Assembly: GCF_021404545.1 (NCBI RefSeq)
Contig: NZ_JAAWWD010000064.1
Span: forward strand, 1 to 64,000
Origin: Aestuariivita sp.
GTDB lineage: Bacteria > Pseudomonadota > Alphaproteobacteria > Rhodobacterales > Rhodobacteraceae
Direction of reading: 5' to 3'
DNA length: 64,000 nt
The position numbers and the translations under genes are program-made. The notes below the pieces were generated by a model. That model was given only the letters and a program-made list of their open reading frames with translations, was not told where the DNA came from and ran no database searches. Positions 53,337 through 61,485 of this stretch are shown here, in pieces. Every line of letters starts with the position of its first letter. The stretch's first letter is position 1.

Positions 53337-54350
53337 ATGCACTCCGTGAGCGTTGTCGGAGCGCAATCCCAAAACACCCGGAGCGGTCGCCAGGCTGCGC
53401 GGACACCCGCCTCGCGTGAAAAGGTCCGGCCCCTGACCGCCAGCGATATGGATTCGAACGGGGCGGTTTCAATCGGGACGCTGATGTCGGCGGCCAGCGA
53501 ACTCGCGTTCCGGGAAATCGGGCGCGGCGCCACAATCCGCGACTGCAAGACACTGTTTCTCAAGCCGCGCCCGACAGATGCGCTGCGGCTCACCGCCCAG
53601 CTCTTGCATCAATCGGAGGGCGAAGCGGTCTGGCAAAGCCGGATCGCCGCCTCGGACGGTCAGGTACTGGCGCTGATCGTGCAGGCGTTCGACATCTCCC
53701 CTGCCGATCCGTCGCCCCCCGCTCCGGCCAGGGGAAAAACCGGATCGCAGCCTCAGAGCCCGGTACGGCAACGTCGGCTGGACGCATTGGTCGCAGCCGC
53801 GACCCGCGTGATCGCGGAAAAAGGATTCGCCAACGCAACGACCCGCGAAATAGCCAGTGCGGCGGGTATCCATGTGCCGACGCTCTATCAATATGTCGCC
53901 AGCAAGGAGGATCTGCTGGAGCTGGTCTATATCCGCGAGATGGACCTGGCCATCGACGCGCTGGCGGCGGGTGTGCAACCGGATTTGCCGGCGCGGGACC
54001 GGCTCATCCGGCTGATCTCCAACCATATCGATGTGTGCCAGGCGCGAAGGCAGGAAATCGGGCTTTTGAACCGCGAGTTCAAACATCTTGGATTTGCTTC
54101 CCGCCGCCAGGTCGTACAGCAGTATCGCAAATTATTGGCCCCGTTCGAGGCGGTGCTGGACGCTGGCATCGCCAGCGGCGAATTTCGCAACATCGACACC
54201 TTTATCGTGGCCAATTTCATGGATGTCTCCGGCGATATCTGGAGCTTGCGCCAGTTCTTTTTCGACGCGGTGGGTTTCGAGCATTTCAAGGCGAGCGTGA
54301 CGGATTTCCTGTTGGCAGCGCTGGAAACGGACACCAAGCGCCCGCGTTAG
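53337..54350 (+). CDS. TetR-family regulator with an N-terminal hotdog (4HBT-like) domain
   Basis: The 337-residue protein is a fusion. About residues 30-120 form a hotdog thioesterase-like domain: PLTASDMDSNGAVSIGTLM keeps the DxDxxG pattern of 4HBT enzymes (Asp37, Asp39, Gly42), and a helix and beta strands follow (LFLKPRPTDALRLTAQLLH). A Pro-rich linker (about 122-143) joins it to a TetR DNA-binding domain (FANATTREIASAAGIHVPTL, about 160-185) and a C-terminal ligand/dimer domain. Ordinary TetR proteins have about 200 residues, so the N terminus is the extra part. The start at 53337 has only a weak ribosome site. Divergent from the TRAP/ligase operon. Confidence 0.88.
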   Translation: MHSVSVVGAQSQNTRSGRQAARTPASREKVRPLTASDMDSNGAVSIGTLMSAASELAFREIGRGATIRDCKTLFLKPRPTDALRLTAQLLHQSEGEAVWQSRIAASDGQVLALIVQAFDISPADPSPPAPARGKTGSQPQSPVRQRRLDALVAAATRVIAEKGFANATTREIASAAGIHVPTLYQYVASKEDLLELVYIREMDLAIDALAAGVQPDLPARDRLIRLISNHIDVCQARRQEIGLLNREFKHLGFASRRQVVQQYRKLLAPFEAVLDAGIASGEFRNIDTFIVANFMDVSGDIWSLRQFFFDAVGFEHFKASVTDFLLAALETDTKRPR

Positions 54351-54545
54351 GTTCCGACCCATCATTGCATTCGGTCAGTTTTGGGTTGGAAACCTGCCCG
54401 GCAAGGGGATCGCGCATTGCGCTGCTCATTGCTGCGCAAACCGCCGAGAGGCCACCGCAGCGCCACCCTTCGGGCCGCGCGGATGGGCCCAGATACCGGG
54501 ACAAACACCCGCCCTCCAAAGCGCGCGACTGATCCGGGCGTGAAG

Positions 54546-55064
54546 TTAAATCTCAGCTCCGTGCTGAGACAGATGGGCGCGCAGAGCGGATCGCAGCGTC
54601 TCGGCGCGCGGGCCGGGTACGCAAAGGCCAAAGCCCGAAGCGCCCCGACAGTAAAGCAGCACATCCATCCCGAACATCAGCCGCACAACCGAGGGAGAGG
54701 GCTGATCGGGCCTCGCGACGCCGCCGCGTTTCAGCAAACCCAAGGTCCGGTCCCCGTCAAGATGGAACATCGCATAGCCGTCGGTCATCTCCGAGATCGC
54801 AAGACCCGCCTCGGCATCCCAGCCCGGCAGGCGATCGGGGCCGCCGACCTCAAGGATCCGGTCGCGCCGCAGACAAAGCGCGAACTGTTCCGAGGTCACC
54901 TGATCGGGCCAGCCGATCAGCGGCAAGGCGCTTGCCCGGCGCGCTTGCACCCCGCTGATCAGGGTCAGCCGGGTGGGGCGGACACGAGTGACATGCAGCC
55001 CGTCCTGCGCCAGTACCTTGGGGTCTGAGGCCGGAGCATCCCATTTCAGACGATCGTCACGCAT
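54546..55064 (-). CDS. soxG: Sarcosine oxidase, gamma subunit (second operon)
   Basis: Small subunit of the second heterotetrameric sarcosine oxidase. The product has about 172 residues, beginning MRDDRLKWDAPASD. It is weakly similar to the first-operon SoxG, as is usual for this fast-evolving subunit; SEMTDGYAMFHLDGDRTLGL matches the family's central region. The start at 55064 overlaps the end of soxA and gives a conserved-looking N terminus. Last gene of the second soxBDAG set. Assigned partly by position. Confidence 0.82.
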   Translation of the reverse strand: MRDDRLKWDAPASDPKVLAQDGLHVTRVRPTRLTLISGVQARRASALPLIGWPDQVTSEQFALCLRRDRILEVGGPDRLPGWDAEAGLAISEMTDGYAMFHLDGDRTLGLLKRGGVARPDQPSPSVVRLMFGMDVLLYCRGASGFGLCVPGPRAETLRSALRAHLSQHGAEI

Positions 55065-57846
55065 CCAGCCGCGCCCCTTGGCGGTCAAACGCGCAGGCTG
55101 CGGTGATCGTGGCGCTGCGCGTCTCATCCATATGCCAAATCGTCACCTCTTCGCCCAAGCGGGCATGGCCTCCGGCAATCAGCGCCATCGCAATGGGCCT
55201 GCCCAAGATAGGGCTGTCATAGCTGGACGTGACATAGCCTTGAGACGCGGGCCTTTCCCCACCCGTCACAATATGGGCGCCGGTGGGCAGTGCCGGGGCG
55301 CCCTCCTCCACGGCGAGGCCCACCAGTTGCCTGCGGTCGGAGGCGTTTGCGGTCGCCGTATGCAGGCTGCGGTCGCCGACAAAGGCGGCCTTCTTTTTCT
55401 CACGTGGCCCGGTAAAGCCCAGATCGTGGGGCATCGTCTCGCCATCGGTGTCCTTGCCGACCATGATATAGCCCTTCTCGGCCCTCAGAACCGACAGCGC
55501 CTCGACCCCGATGGGGCCACCGCCGCGCCCCTCCGCCGCCTCCTTCACCGCCTGCCAGAGCGCAAGCGCGCTGCCTGTGGGGACCGACATCTCGTAACTG
55601 GTATCGCCGGTGAAGCTGACCCGCGCGATGCGCAGCGGGCGGCCCGCGAAGATCGCGTCGCAAAAACTCATATGCGGAACATCCTGCACCGGCAGATCCA
55701 GCGCCCGCATCACCCTGCGCGCCTCGGGGCCGGTCACCGTGATGGTTGCCCAATGGGCGGTACAGTCATGCACAAAGATCCGGTCGGGGTCGTTGCCATC
55801 CTGCCGCCAGCTCTCCAGCAGAGCGGTCACGCCATCCACATGCGACGACGAACACGAGATCACGAAATGATCCGCCGCAACCCGCGCAATCACCCCGTCA
55901 TCATAAACCACGCCGCCTTCGGTCAGCATCAGACCATATCGGATCCGCCCAGGTTTGAGGGTGCGGATGGTGTTGTAATAGATGAAATTCACGAAGGCTT
56001 CGGCATCCGGGCCCATCACTTCGATCTTACCCAGGGGCGAGGCGTCAAGGACACCGACTGTCTGCCGCGCCATCAGCGCCTCGTCCCGGATCGCCTGCGT
56101 CATGGGGTTTTCGCCATACCAGGCGGGCCGCAGCCAGCCGCCATATTCACCCAACGCCGCACCCGCCGCACGGTGCTGCGGTTCGAGCGCCAGCCGTTTG
56201 AGCGGGTGGAACTGCTGGCCGCGATTGGTCCCGTGATAAAGCTCCATCGGCACCGGCACGAAGGGCGGGCGGAAGGTGGTGGTGCCCACTTCGGGGATCG
56301 GTCGGCCCTGGATCGCGGCCATCGCCGCAAGCCCTGCCATATTCGAGGTCTTGCCCTGATCCGAAGCCATGCCCAGCGTGGTGTAGCGTTTCAGATGCTC
56401 GACGGAGGTATAGTTTTCGCGCGCAGCCTGTTCCACATCCTTGAGCGTGACATCGTGCTGAAAGTCGATCCATTGCCGTCCTTCGCCGCCCGGTTCGGGC
56501 CAGTGCGGCGCGATATGATAGCGCGTGCGGGGCTGCGGCAGGGGTGTGCCAGTGGCAACGCAGCCCGCCTCCTCCACCGCGTGATCGAGATCGAAGGTGC
56601 CATTGGCGGCTCCCACTGCGGCCATGCCTTCTGGCGGATCGCCCGGCAGGAAGGCCGACAGCGCGTCGGACCAGCGCAGCTTGCCGCCCGCGTGGCGCCA
56701 CAGGTGCACCAGCGGCGTCCACCCGGCAGAGGCCAGAAGCACATCCGCGTCATAGCGGTAGCGGCCATGGCGCACCGCCTCCAACCCCTTGCGGCCGATG
56801 CCTTGCAGGGGTCTGGCGGTCGGATCATAGCGGCGCACGGTGGCGCCCGCGGCTTCCAGCCGCTCGGCGGCCAGATCGCCAAAACTGGTGTTGGAGGCCA
56901 GGGCAATTTTTTGCCCCACCAGCACGCCGTGGCGGCCCAGAAATTCCAGACCGGCCTCGACGGCCATGATCCCCGGCAGATCGTTATTGGCGAATGTCAG
57001 CGGTCGGTCGGTGGCGCCTGCCGCCAGAATGGCGCGCCGCACCCGCATCCGCCAGAGGCGCGGCGCCTTGGCAAATCCGCGATCCTCGCTCAGTGCCACC
57101 AGCCCGTGATCGTAGACGCCATAAGCGGTGGTGCCGGTCAGAATGCGCCCGCCTGCGGCCTCAATGGCATGCCTTTGTTCGGCAACCCAGGCAACCGGCG
57201 GCTGACCGTCCACCGGTGTGCCGCGCCGGTACAGGCCGCCCCCCAGCTCGGGATGATCCTCGACCAGCAGCACGCCCTGCCCCGCCTCGGCCGCAGCGCG
57301 CGCAGCACTCAACCCCGCAGCCCCACCGCCCACCACCAGAAGATCGCAGACATCGTCCACCCGATCGGTGACGTGCCCCTCGATCCCGGACATCTCCAGC
57401 GCGCCCAGACCGGCCATCTTGCGGATCGACGGCTCGAAAAGATGCCAGTTCGGCCACATGAAGGTCTTGTAGTAAAACCCCGCCCCCAGCCAGCGGTGAA
57501 AAAGATCGAGCCCGCCTTTGATATCGTGCGCAGCACTGGGCCAGGCATTGACCGCGCGGGCGCTCATCCCGTTGACCAGCGCGGTGGTCGTGGCCGGGCA
57601 ATTGGGCAGCTCATCGCGCCCCAGCCGGACGTTCATCATCGCGTTGGGATCGTCGAACCACGCGCCCCACGGCCCGCGCGGGCGGTGATACTTGAAACTG
57701 CGCCCCAGGATACGCACCCCATTGGCCAAAAGCGCCGAGGCCAGGGTATCGCCCGGATGGCCTGTGTAATTCCTCCCGTCAAAGCTGAAATTCAGCCGTG
57801 CGGCCCGGTCGATCAGACCGCCCGCCTCGATCCTTCGCCCGGTCAT
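55057..57846 (-). CDS. soxA: Sarcosine oxidase, alpha subunit (second operon)
   Basis: The 929-residue large subunit has a 2Fe-2S-like N terminus (GHPGDTLASALLANGV), the nucleotide-binding motif DLLVVGGGAAGLSAARAA (about 167-184), and a GcvT-like C-terminal domain from about residue 560 (MTQAIRDEALMARQTVG...). It is clearly homologous to, but distinct from, the 976-residue copy at 13.8-16.7 kb, differing throughout, so it is not a recent duplicate. Its start overlaps the soxD stop. Confidence 0.96.
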   Translation of the reverse strand: MTGRRIEAGGLIDRAARLNFSFDGRNYTGHPGDTLASALLANGVRILGRSFKYHRPRGPWGAWFDDPNAMMNVRLGRDELPNCPATTTALVNGMSARAVNAWPSAAHDIKGGLDLFHRWLGAGFYYKTFMWPNWHLFEPSIRKMAGLGALEMSGIEGHVTDRVDDVCDLLVVGGGAAGLSAARAAAEAGQGVLLVEDHPELGGGLYRRGTPVDGQPPVAWVAEQRHAIEAAGGRILTGTTAYGVYDHGLVALSEDRGFAKAPRLWRMRVRRAILAAGATDRPLTFANNDLPGIMAVEAGLEFLGRHGVLVGQKIALASNTSFGDLAAERLEAAGATVRRYDPTARPLQGIGRKGLEAVRHGRYRYDADVLLASAGWTPLVHLWRHAGGKLRWSDALSAFLPGDPPEGMAAVGAANGTFDLDHAVEEAGCVATGTPLPQPRTRYHIAPHWPEPGGEGRQWIDFQHDVTLKDVEQAARENYTSVEHLKRYTTLGMASDQGKTSNMAGLAAMAAIQGRPIPEVGTTTFRPPFVPVPMELYHGTNRGQQFHPLKRLALEPQHRAAGAALGEYGGWLRPAWYGENPMTQAIRDEALMARQTVGVLDASPLGKIEVMGPDAEAFVNFIYYNTIRTLKPGRIRYGLMLTEGGVVYDDGVIARVAADHFVISCSSSHVDGVTALLESWRQDGNDPDRIFVHDCTAHWATITVTGPEARRVMRALDLPVQDVPHMSFCDAIFAGRPLRIARVSFTGDTSYEMSVPTGSALALWQAVKEAAEGRGGGPIGVEALSVLRAEKGYIMVGKDTDGETMPHDLGFTGPREKKKAAFVGDRSLHTATANASDRRQLVGLAVEEGAPALPTGAHIVTGGERPASQGYVTSSYDSPILGRPIAMALIAGGHARLGEEVTIWHMDETRSATITAACAFDRQGARLDA

Positions 57847-58109
57847 GCCGGATCCTGTCTGAGCGGGGTCGCTCGCAATACCGCCATGGTGACGCTGTCG
57901 CGTTCCAGCACAAAGAGCTCGGCACAGGTCAGATGCACCCAGACCTCACGTACCGGGCCTTTGTCGTTGCGCTGCGCATAAAGATACGTGGCCCATTCCG
58001 CGTCCGAGACCGCCCCGGTGGTGTCGGGCCGGGACTTGCCCGCCTCCGCGGCAAAGTGGAACTCCCGCTCGTCGCGGTCGCCGCAAAAGGGACAGGGGAA
58101 AAGCTGCAT
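57843..58109 (-). CDS. soxD: Sarcosine oxidase, delta subunit (second operon)
   Basis: The product has about 88 residues, beginning MQLFPCPFCGDRDEREF with CxxC (Cys6, Cys9) and a second Cys/His cluster in EVWVHLTCAELFVLERD, the expected zinc site. The start at 58109 gives the family N terminus. Its stop overlaps the soxA start, and it begins 10 bases after the soxB stop. Confidence 0.93.
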   Translation of the reverse strand: MQLFPCPFCGDRDEREFHFAAEAGKSRPDTTGAVSDAEWATYLYAQRNDKGPVREVWVHLTCAELFVLERDSVTMAVLRATPLRQDPA

Positions 58110-58119
58110 CTGTCCTCTC

Positions 58120-59373
58120 CTAATGCGCGATGCCCCAGGCGGCACCCTCGTCGATCAGACGCCCCGCCGCGAAGCGGTCCGGATCGAAGGGGCGGCTGAT
58201 CTCGTGATGACGGCCTTCGGCCAGAAGATGCGCGAAAAGATACCCGCCAGCCGGGATCGCCTTGAACCCGCCGGTGCCCCAGCCGCAATTGATGTAAAGC
58301 CCCTCGATCCCTGCCGGACCGATCAATGGCGAGCTGTCGGGGGTCACGTCCACGATCCCCGCCCAGTGGCGCAGGAGTTTGACCTTGCCCAGCATCGGCG
58401 CCATCTCGATCAGGCCCGACAGGACCGCCTCCTGCATCGGCAGATTGCCGCGCTGGCCATAGGACGGCACCCGGTCCAACCCGCCGCCGATCACCAGACC
58501 GCCCTTGTCGGACTGGCTGAAATAGGTGCCATAGGCGGGCGAAAACGCCACCGTGTCGATCACTGGTTTGAGCGGTTCGGACACGAAGGCCTGCAACGCA
58601 TAGGAATGGAGCGGCAGGCGCTGCCCTGCCATCCCCGCAATGACCGAGGAATGGCCCGCCGCCGCCGCACCGACAACACCGGCCCTGATGCGTCCGCGCG
58701 TGGTCTCGACACCTGTAACACGCCCCGCCTCGACGATCAGATCGGTGACCTCGCAATTCTGGAGGATATCCACGCCCAGCCGGTCGGCGGCCCGGGCATA
58801 GCCCCAGGCCACCGCGTCGTGCCGACCGGTGCCCGCCCGCCCCTGCCAGACCGCGCCGTGGATCGGATAGCGCGCCTGCGGGCTGAAATTCAGCAAAGGC
58901 GCGCGTTTGCGCACACCATCCGCCTCCAGCAGCTCGGCATCCGCACCGTTCAGCCGCATCGCGTTGGTGTGGCGCGCGGCCATCTCCATCTCATGCTCGG
59001 AATGGGCCATCACCAGCATGCCGCGCTGCGAGAACATCACGTTATAGTTCAGCTCTTTCGACAGCCCCTCGTAAAGCCGCACCGACAGGTCATAAAGCGC
59101 CACGCTTTCGGGATAGAAGTAGTTCGAGCGGATCACGGTGGTGTTGCGCCCGGTATTGCCGCCGCCCAGCCAGCCCTTGTCCAGAACCGCGACATTGCGC
59201 AGCCCGTGCCGCTTGGCCAGGTAATAGGCGGTGGCAAGCCCGTGACCGCCTGCCCCGATAAGGATCACATCATATGCGGGTTTAGGATCGGGCGACCGCC
59301 AAGCCTGCCTCCAGCCGCGCCCGCCGCGCAGGCCTTCGCGCAGAATCGAGAATGCGGAATAGGTCGAAGTCAT
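58120..59373 (-). CDS. soxB: Sarcosine oxidase, beta subunit (second operon)
   Basis: Flavin subunit with about 417 residues. The FAD motif is LIGAGGHGLATAYYLA (about 37-52), and the C-terminal block is LYINCGWGTGGFKAIPAGG. In contrast to the first operon, the covalent-flavin and substrate region (NTGRNTTVIRSNYF) carries a different local sequence, so substrate range could differ. The start at 59373 gives MTSTYSAFSILREG. First gene of the operon, divergent from a TetR gene. Confidence 0.95.
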   Translation of the reverse strand: MTSTYSAFSILREGLRGGRGWRQAWRSPDPKPAYDVILIGAGGHGLATAYYLAKRHGLRNVAVLDKGWLGGGNTGRNTTVIRSNYFYPESVALYDLSVRLYEGLSKELNYNVMFSQRGMLVMAHSEHEMEMAARHTNAMRLNGADAELLEADGVRKRAPLLNFSPQARYPIHGAVWQGRAGTGRHDAVAWGYARAADRLGVDILQNCEVTDLIVEAGRVTGVETTRGRIRAGVVGAAAAGHSSVIAGMAGQRLPLHSYALQAFVSEPLKPVIDTVAFSPAYGTYFSQSDKGGLVIGGGLDRVPSYGQRGNLPMQEAVLSGLIEMAPMLGKVKLLRHWAGIVDVTPDSSPLIGPAGIEGLYINCGWGTGGFKAIPAGGYLFAHLLAEGRHHEISRPFDPDRFAAGRLIDEGAAWGIAH

Positions 59374-59421
59374 CAGCGCAGCCACCAGCACAGAGCGTCG
59401 TGACGGTAGCAACGAACCCGG

Positions 59422-59443
59422 TTATGTTCAATGCTGTACGTAA
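59422..59443. promoter_or_regulatory. Imperfect inverted repeat between soxB and the TetR gene
   Basis: TTATGTTCA (59422-59430) and TGTACGTAA (59435-59443) match as an inverted repeat at 7 of 9 positions with a 4-base spacer. It lies in the divergent region, just before the TetR start, and is a candidate operator. Confidence 0.35.
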
Positions 59444-59456
59444 TCTGGAGAGGCCC

Positions 59457-60101
59457 GTGACCGATCCCCGCAAACCCCGCATGCGTGGCCCCACGCGCAC
59501 CACACGACAAGACTGGCTGATGGCCGCGCTCGACACGCTGATCTGCGAAGGGGTGGAGAACGTCAAAATCCTCACGCTCGCACGGAAACTGGACTGCGCG
59601 CGCTCCAGTTTTTACTGGTACTTCAAGAACCGGTCGGAACTCTTGAATGCGCTGCTTGAGCATTGGGCGACCTCCAACACCAAGGTCATCGTCGAAAGCG
59701 CCAGCGCAGAGGCCGAGACGATCAATTTCGCCCTCTCCCGGCTTTATGCCAGTTGGGTGCGCGAGGACCGGTTCGACACGCAGCTTGATTTCGCGATCCG
59801 CGACTGGGCCCGCCGGTCGGGCCGCGTGCGGCGCGCGGTGAGTGCTGGCGATTCTGCCCGGATGGAGGCGCTCGCGTCGATGTTCCGCCGGTTCGGCTAT
59901 GATCCGGCCGAGGCCACGGTGCGCGCCCAGATCGTCTATTTCACTCAGCTTGGCTATGCCCTTCTCGATCAGCGCGAGAGCCGGGAGACGCGGGCCGCGC
60001 GCGCGCGCGAATATCTTTTGTGCATGACCGGTCAGACACCCACCGAGGCCGAGGTGGCGTCCCTCATTGCCGCCGACCCCGCCAGGGCGCCGGAGCGTTG
60101 A
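59457..60101 (+). CDS. TetR-family transcriptional regulator, divergent from soxB
   Basis: The protein has about 214 residues from a GTG start at 59457, which has GGAGAGG close upstream; an ATG at 59424 is in frame but would place the candidate operator inside the gene. The N-terminal helix-turn-helix includes ENVKILTLARKLDCARSSFYWYF (about 32-54 in outline), and a helical ligand domain follows. Likely controls the second sarcosine oxidase operon. The ligand is not known. Confidence 0.85.
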   Translation: MTDPRKPRMRGPTRTTRQDWLMAALDTLICEGVENVKILTLARKLDCARSSFYWYFKNRSELLNALLEHWATSNTKVIVESASAEAETINFALSRLYASWVREDRFDTQLDFAIRDWARRSGRVRRAVSAGDSARMEALASMFRRFGYDPAEATVRAQIVYFTQLGYALLDQRESRETRAARAREYLLCMTGQTPTEAEVASLIAADPARAPER

Positions 60102-60139
60102 GGTATCGCACCGCTTGCGGCGCGTCCGATTGCGCGAAA

Positions 60140-60154
60140 TGGCAACAATTGCCA
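60140..60154. promoter_or_regulatory. Inverted repeat upstream of the MarR gene
   Basis: TGGCAA (60140-60145) and TTGCCA (60149-60154) form a 6-3-6 palindrome about 82 bases before the MarR start. Candidate autoregulatory site. Confidence 0.35.
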
Positions 60155-60236
60155 GTTCAATTATAGGCACACTTGCAAAGAGGGCCCACGCCCTCGACAC
60201 TGGCCGTCCAAAACATTCTGCAACACGAGGCGGCAT

Positions 60237-60698
60237 ATGGAAATCCACTCGATGCCGGGGCATCTGATCCGGCGGCTCAACCAGATCTCGGTCGCACTGT
60301 TCTCGGAACATATGGCGCGGGCTGGACTGAACCTGACACCGGTACAATACGCCGCCCTTGTGGCGGTGTCCGATCATCCCGGCATCGATCAGGCGACGGT
60401 GGCGGGGCTTGTGGCTTATGACCGTGCAACATTGGGCAAGGTGATCGATCGGCTGGAGGCGCGCGGCCTGATGGCACGCACCACCTCTCCGCGCGATCGG
60501 CGGGCCAAGGCGCTGACCCTGACCGACGCGGGCGCGGCGTTGCTGGAGACCGCGCGCCCCAAGGTGCAGGCGCTGCAACCTGACATCCTCGCCGGTCTGG
60601 ACGAGACGGAATGCAAGATTTTTCTGGCCCTTCTCGAAAAGATCACGATGGCTGGAAACACGTTGAGCCGTGCGCCACTGAAACCCCTGACGCGCTAG
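60237..60698 (+). CDS. MarR-family transcriptional regulator
   Basis: The 153-residue protein has a winged helix: DQATVAGLVAYDRATLGKVI as recognition region (about 47-66), then the wing TTSPRDRRAKALTLTDAG (about 79-96). Length and layout are standard. It is followed closely by the opposite-strand HMCES gene. The target is unknown; the inverted repeat upstream suggests autoregulation. Confidence 0.93.
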   Translation: MEIHSMPGHLIRRLNQISVALFSEHMARAGLNLTPVQYAALVAVSDHPGIDQATVAGLVAYDRATLGKVIDRLEARGLMARTTSPRDRRAKALTLTDAGAALLETARPKVQALQPDILAGLDETECKIFLALLEKITMAGNTLSRAPLKPLTR

Positions 60699-60716
60699 GG
60701 GTCGATGCGGCGCCGT

Positions 60717-61397
60717 TCAGGGCGCGCCGTCCACCGGCTCAAACGGCGCGATCAGCTCGGGACCGCTGGCCCGATTGGAGTTTACCGCGGGGCCTACCCG
60801 ATGAAAGACCAGCGTGGCCTCAGCCCCCGGCACCATCAGACGCGCCGCACCTTTGCCCGCCTCCCCCAGCCACAAGGGCCAGTCCTGCGGCTCCAGGATA
60901 AGCGGCATCCGATGATGGAGCTGCGACATATGCCGATTGGCGGGTGTGGTCACGATGGCACAGGTGGGCATCGTCTCTCCCCCAGCTCCCCAGCGTTGCC
61001 AGACCCCGGCAAAGACCACCGGTGCCTCATCGCTGCGCCGGATGTACCATGGCAGCCGAGCGCCATCGGGCGTTTTGGTCCACTCATAAAACCCCGTGGC
61101 GACGATCAGACAGCGCCTTGCGCGGGCCGCCTCGCGGAAGGCGGGCTTGTCGGCAATCGTTTCGGACCGCGCGTTGATCAGCAGCGGACCGTCGGTTGGG
61201 GATTTGTACCAATGCGGCAGAAACCCCCAGCGCATCGCGCCCAAATGACGCGCGCCACGGGCGGCCACCACGACATGGGCCCGGTTGGTCGGACAGACGT
61301 TGAAATTGGGCACATCCGGCATGTCATTGGCCGGATGCGCCTCAAAAAGCTGGGCCATCGCATCATGGGGCAGCGTTACGGCATATCGTCCACACAT
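60717..61397 (-). CDS. HMCES/YedK-type SOS response-associated peptidase
   Basis: Crosslinks to and protects abasic sites in single-stranded DNA. The 226-residue protein begins MCGRYA, so Cys2 becomes the catalytic N-terminal residue after Met removal. The other conserved elements are INARSET (about 73-79), GFYEWTK (about 101-107) and the His in LHHRMPLIL (about 165-173). Its start is one base away from a plus-strand ATG of the sulfotransferase frame. Whether it is under LexA control was not determined. Confidence 0.95.
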   Translation of the reverse strand: MCGRYAVTLPHDAMAQLFEAHPANDMPDVPNFNVCPTNRAHVVVAARGARHLGAMRWGFLPHWYKSPTDGPLLINARSETIADKPAFREAARARRCLIVATGFYEWTKTPDGARLPWYIRRSDEAPVVFAGVWQRWGAGGETMPTCAIVTTPANRHMSQLHHRMPLILEPQDWPLWLGEAGKGAARLMVPGAEATLVFHRVGPAVNSNRASGPELIAPFEPVDGAP

Positions 61398-61485
61398 GGC
61401 CAGAGATTACCCCGATTGCGCCGAAAGGCCAGTGGCGCAAAGGCGGCTCTTGTTGGCCGCAGCGGAAACAACGTATGACGGTCAA

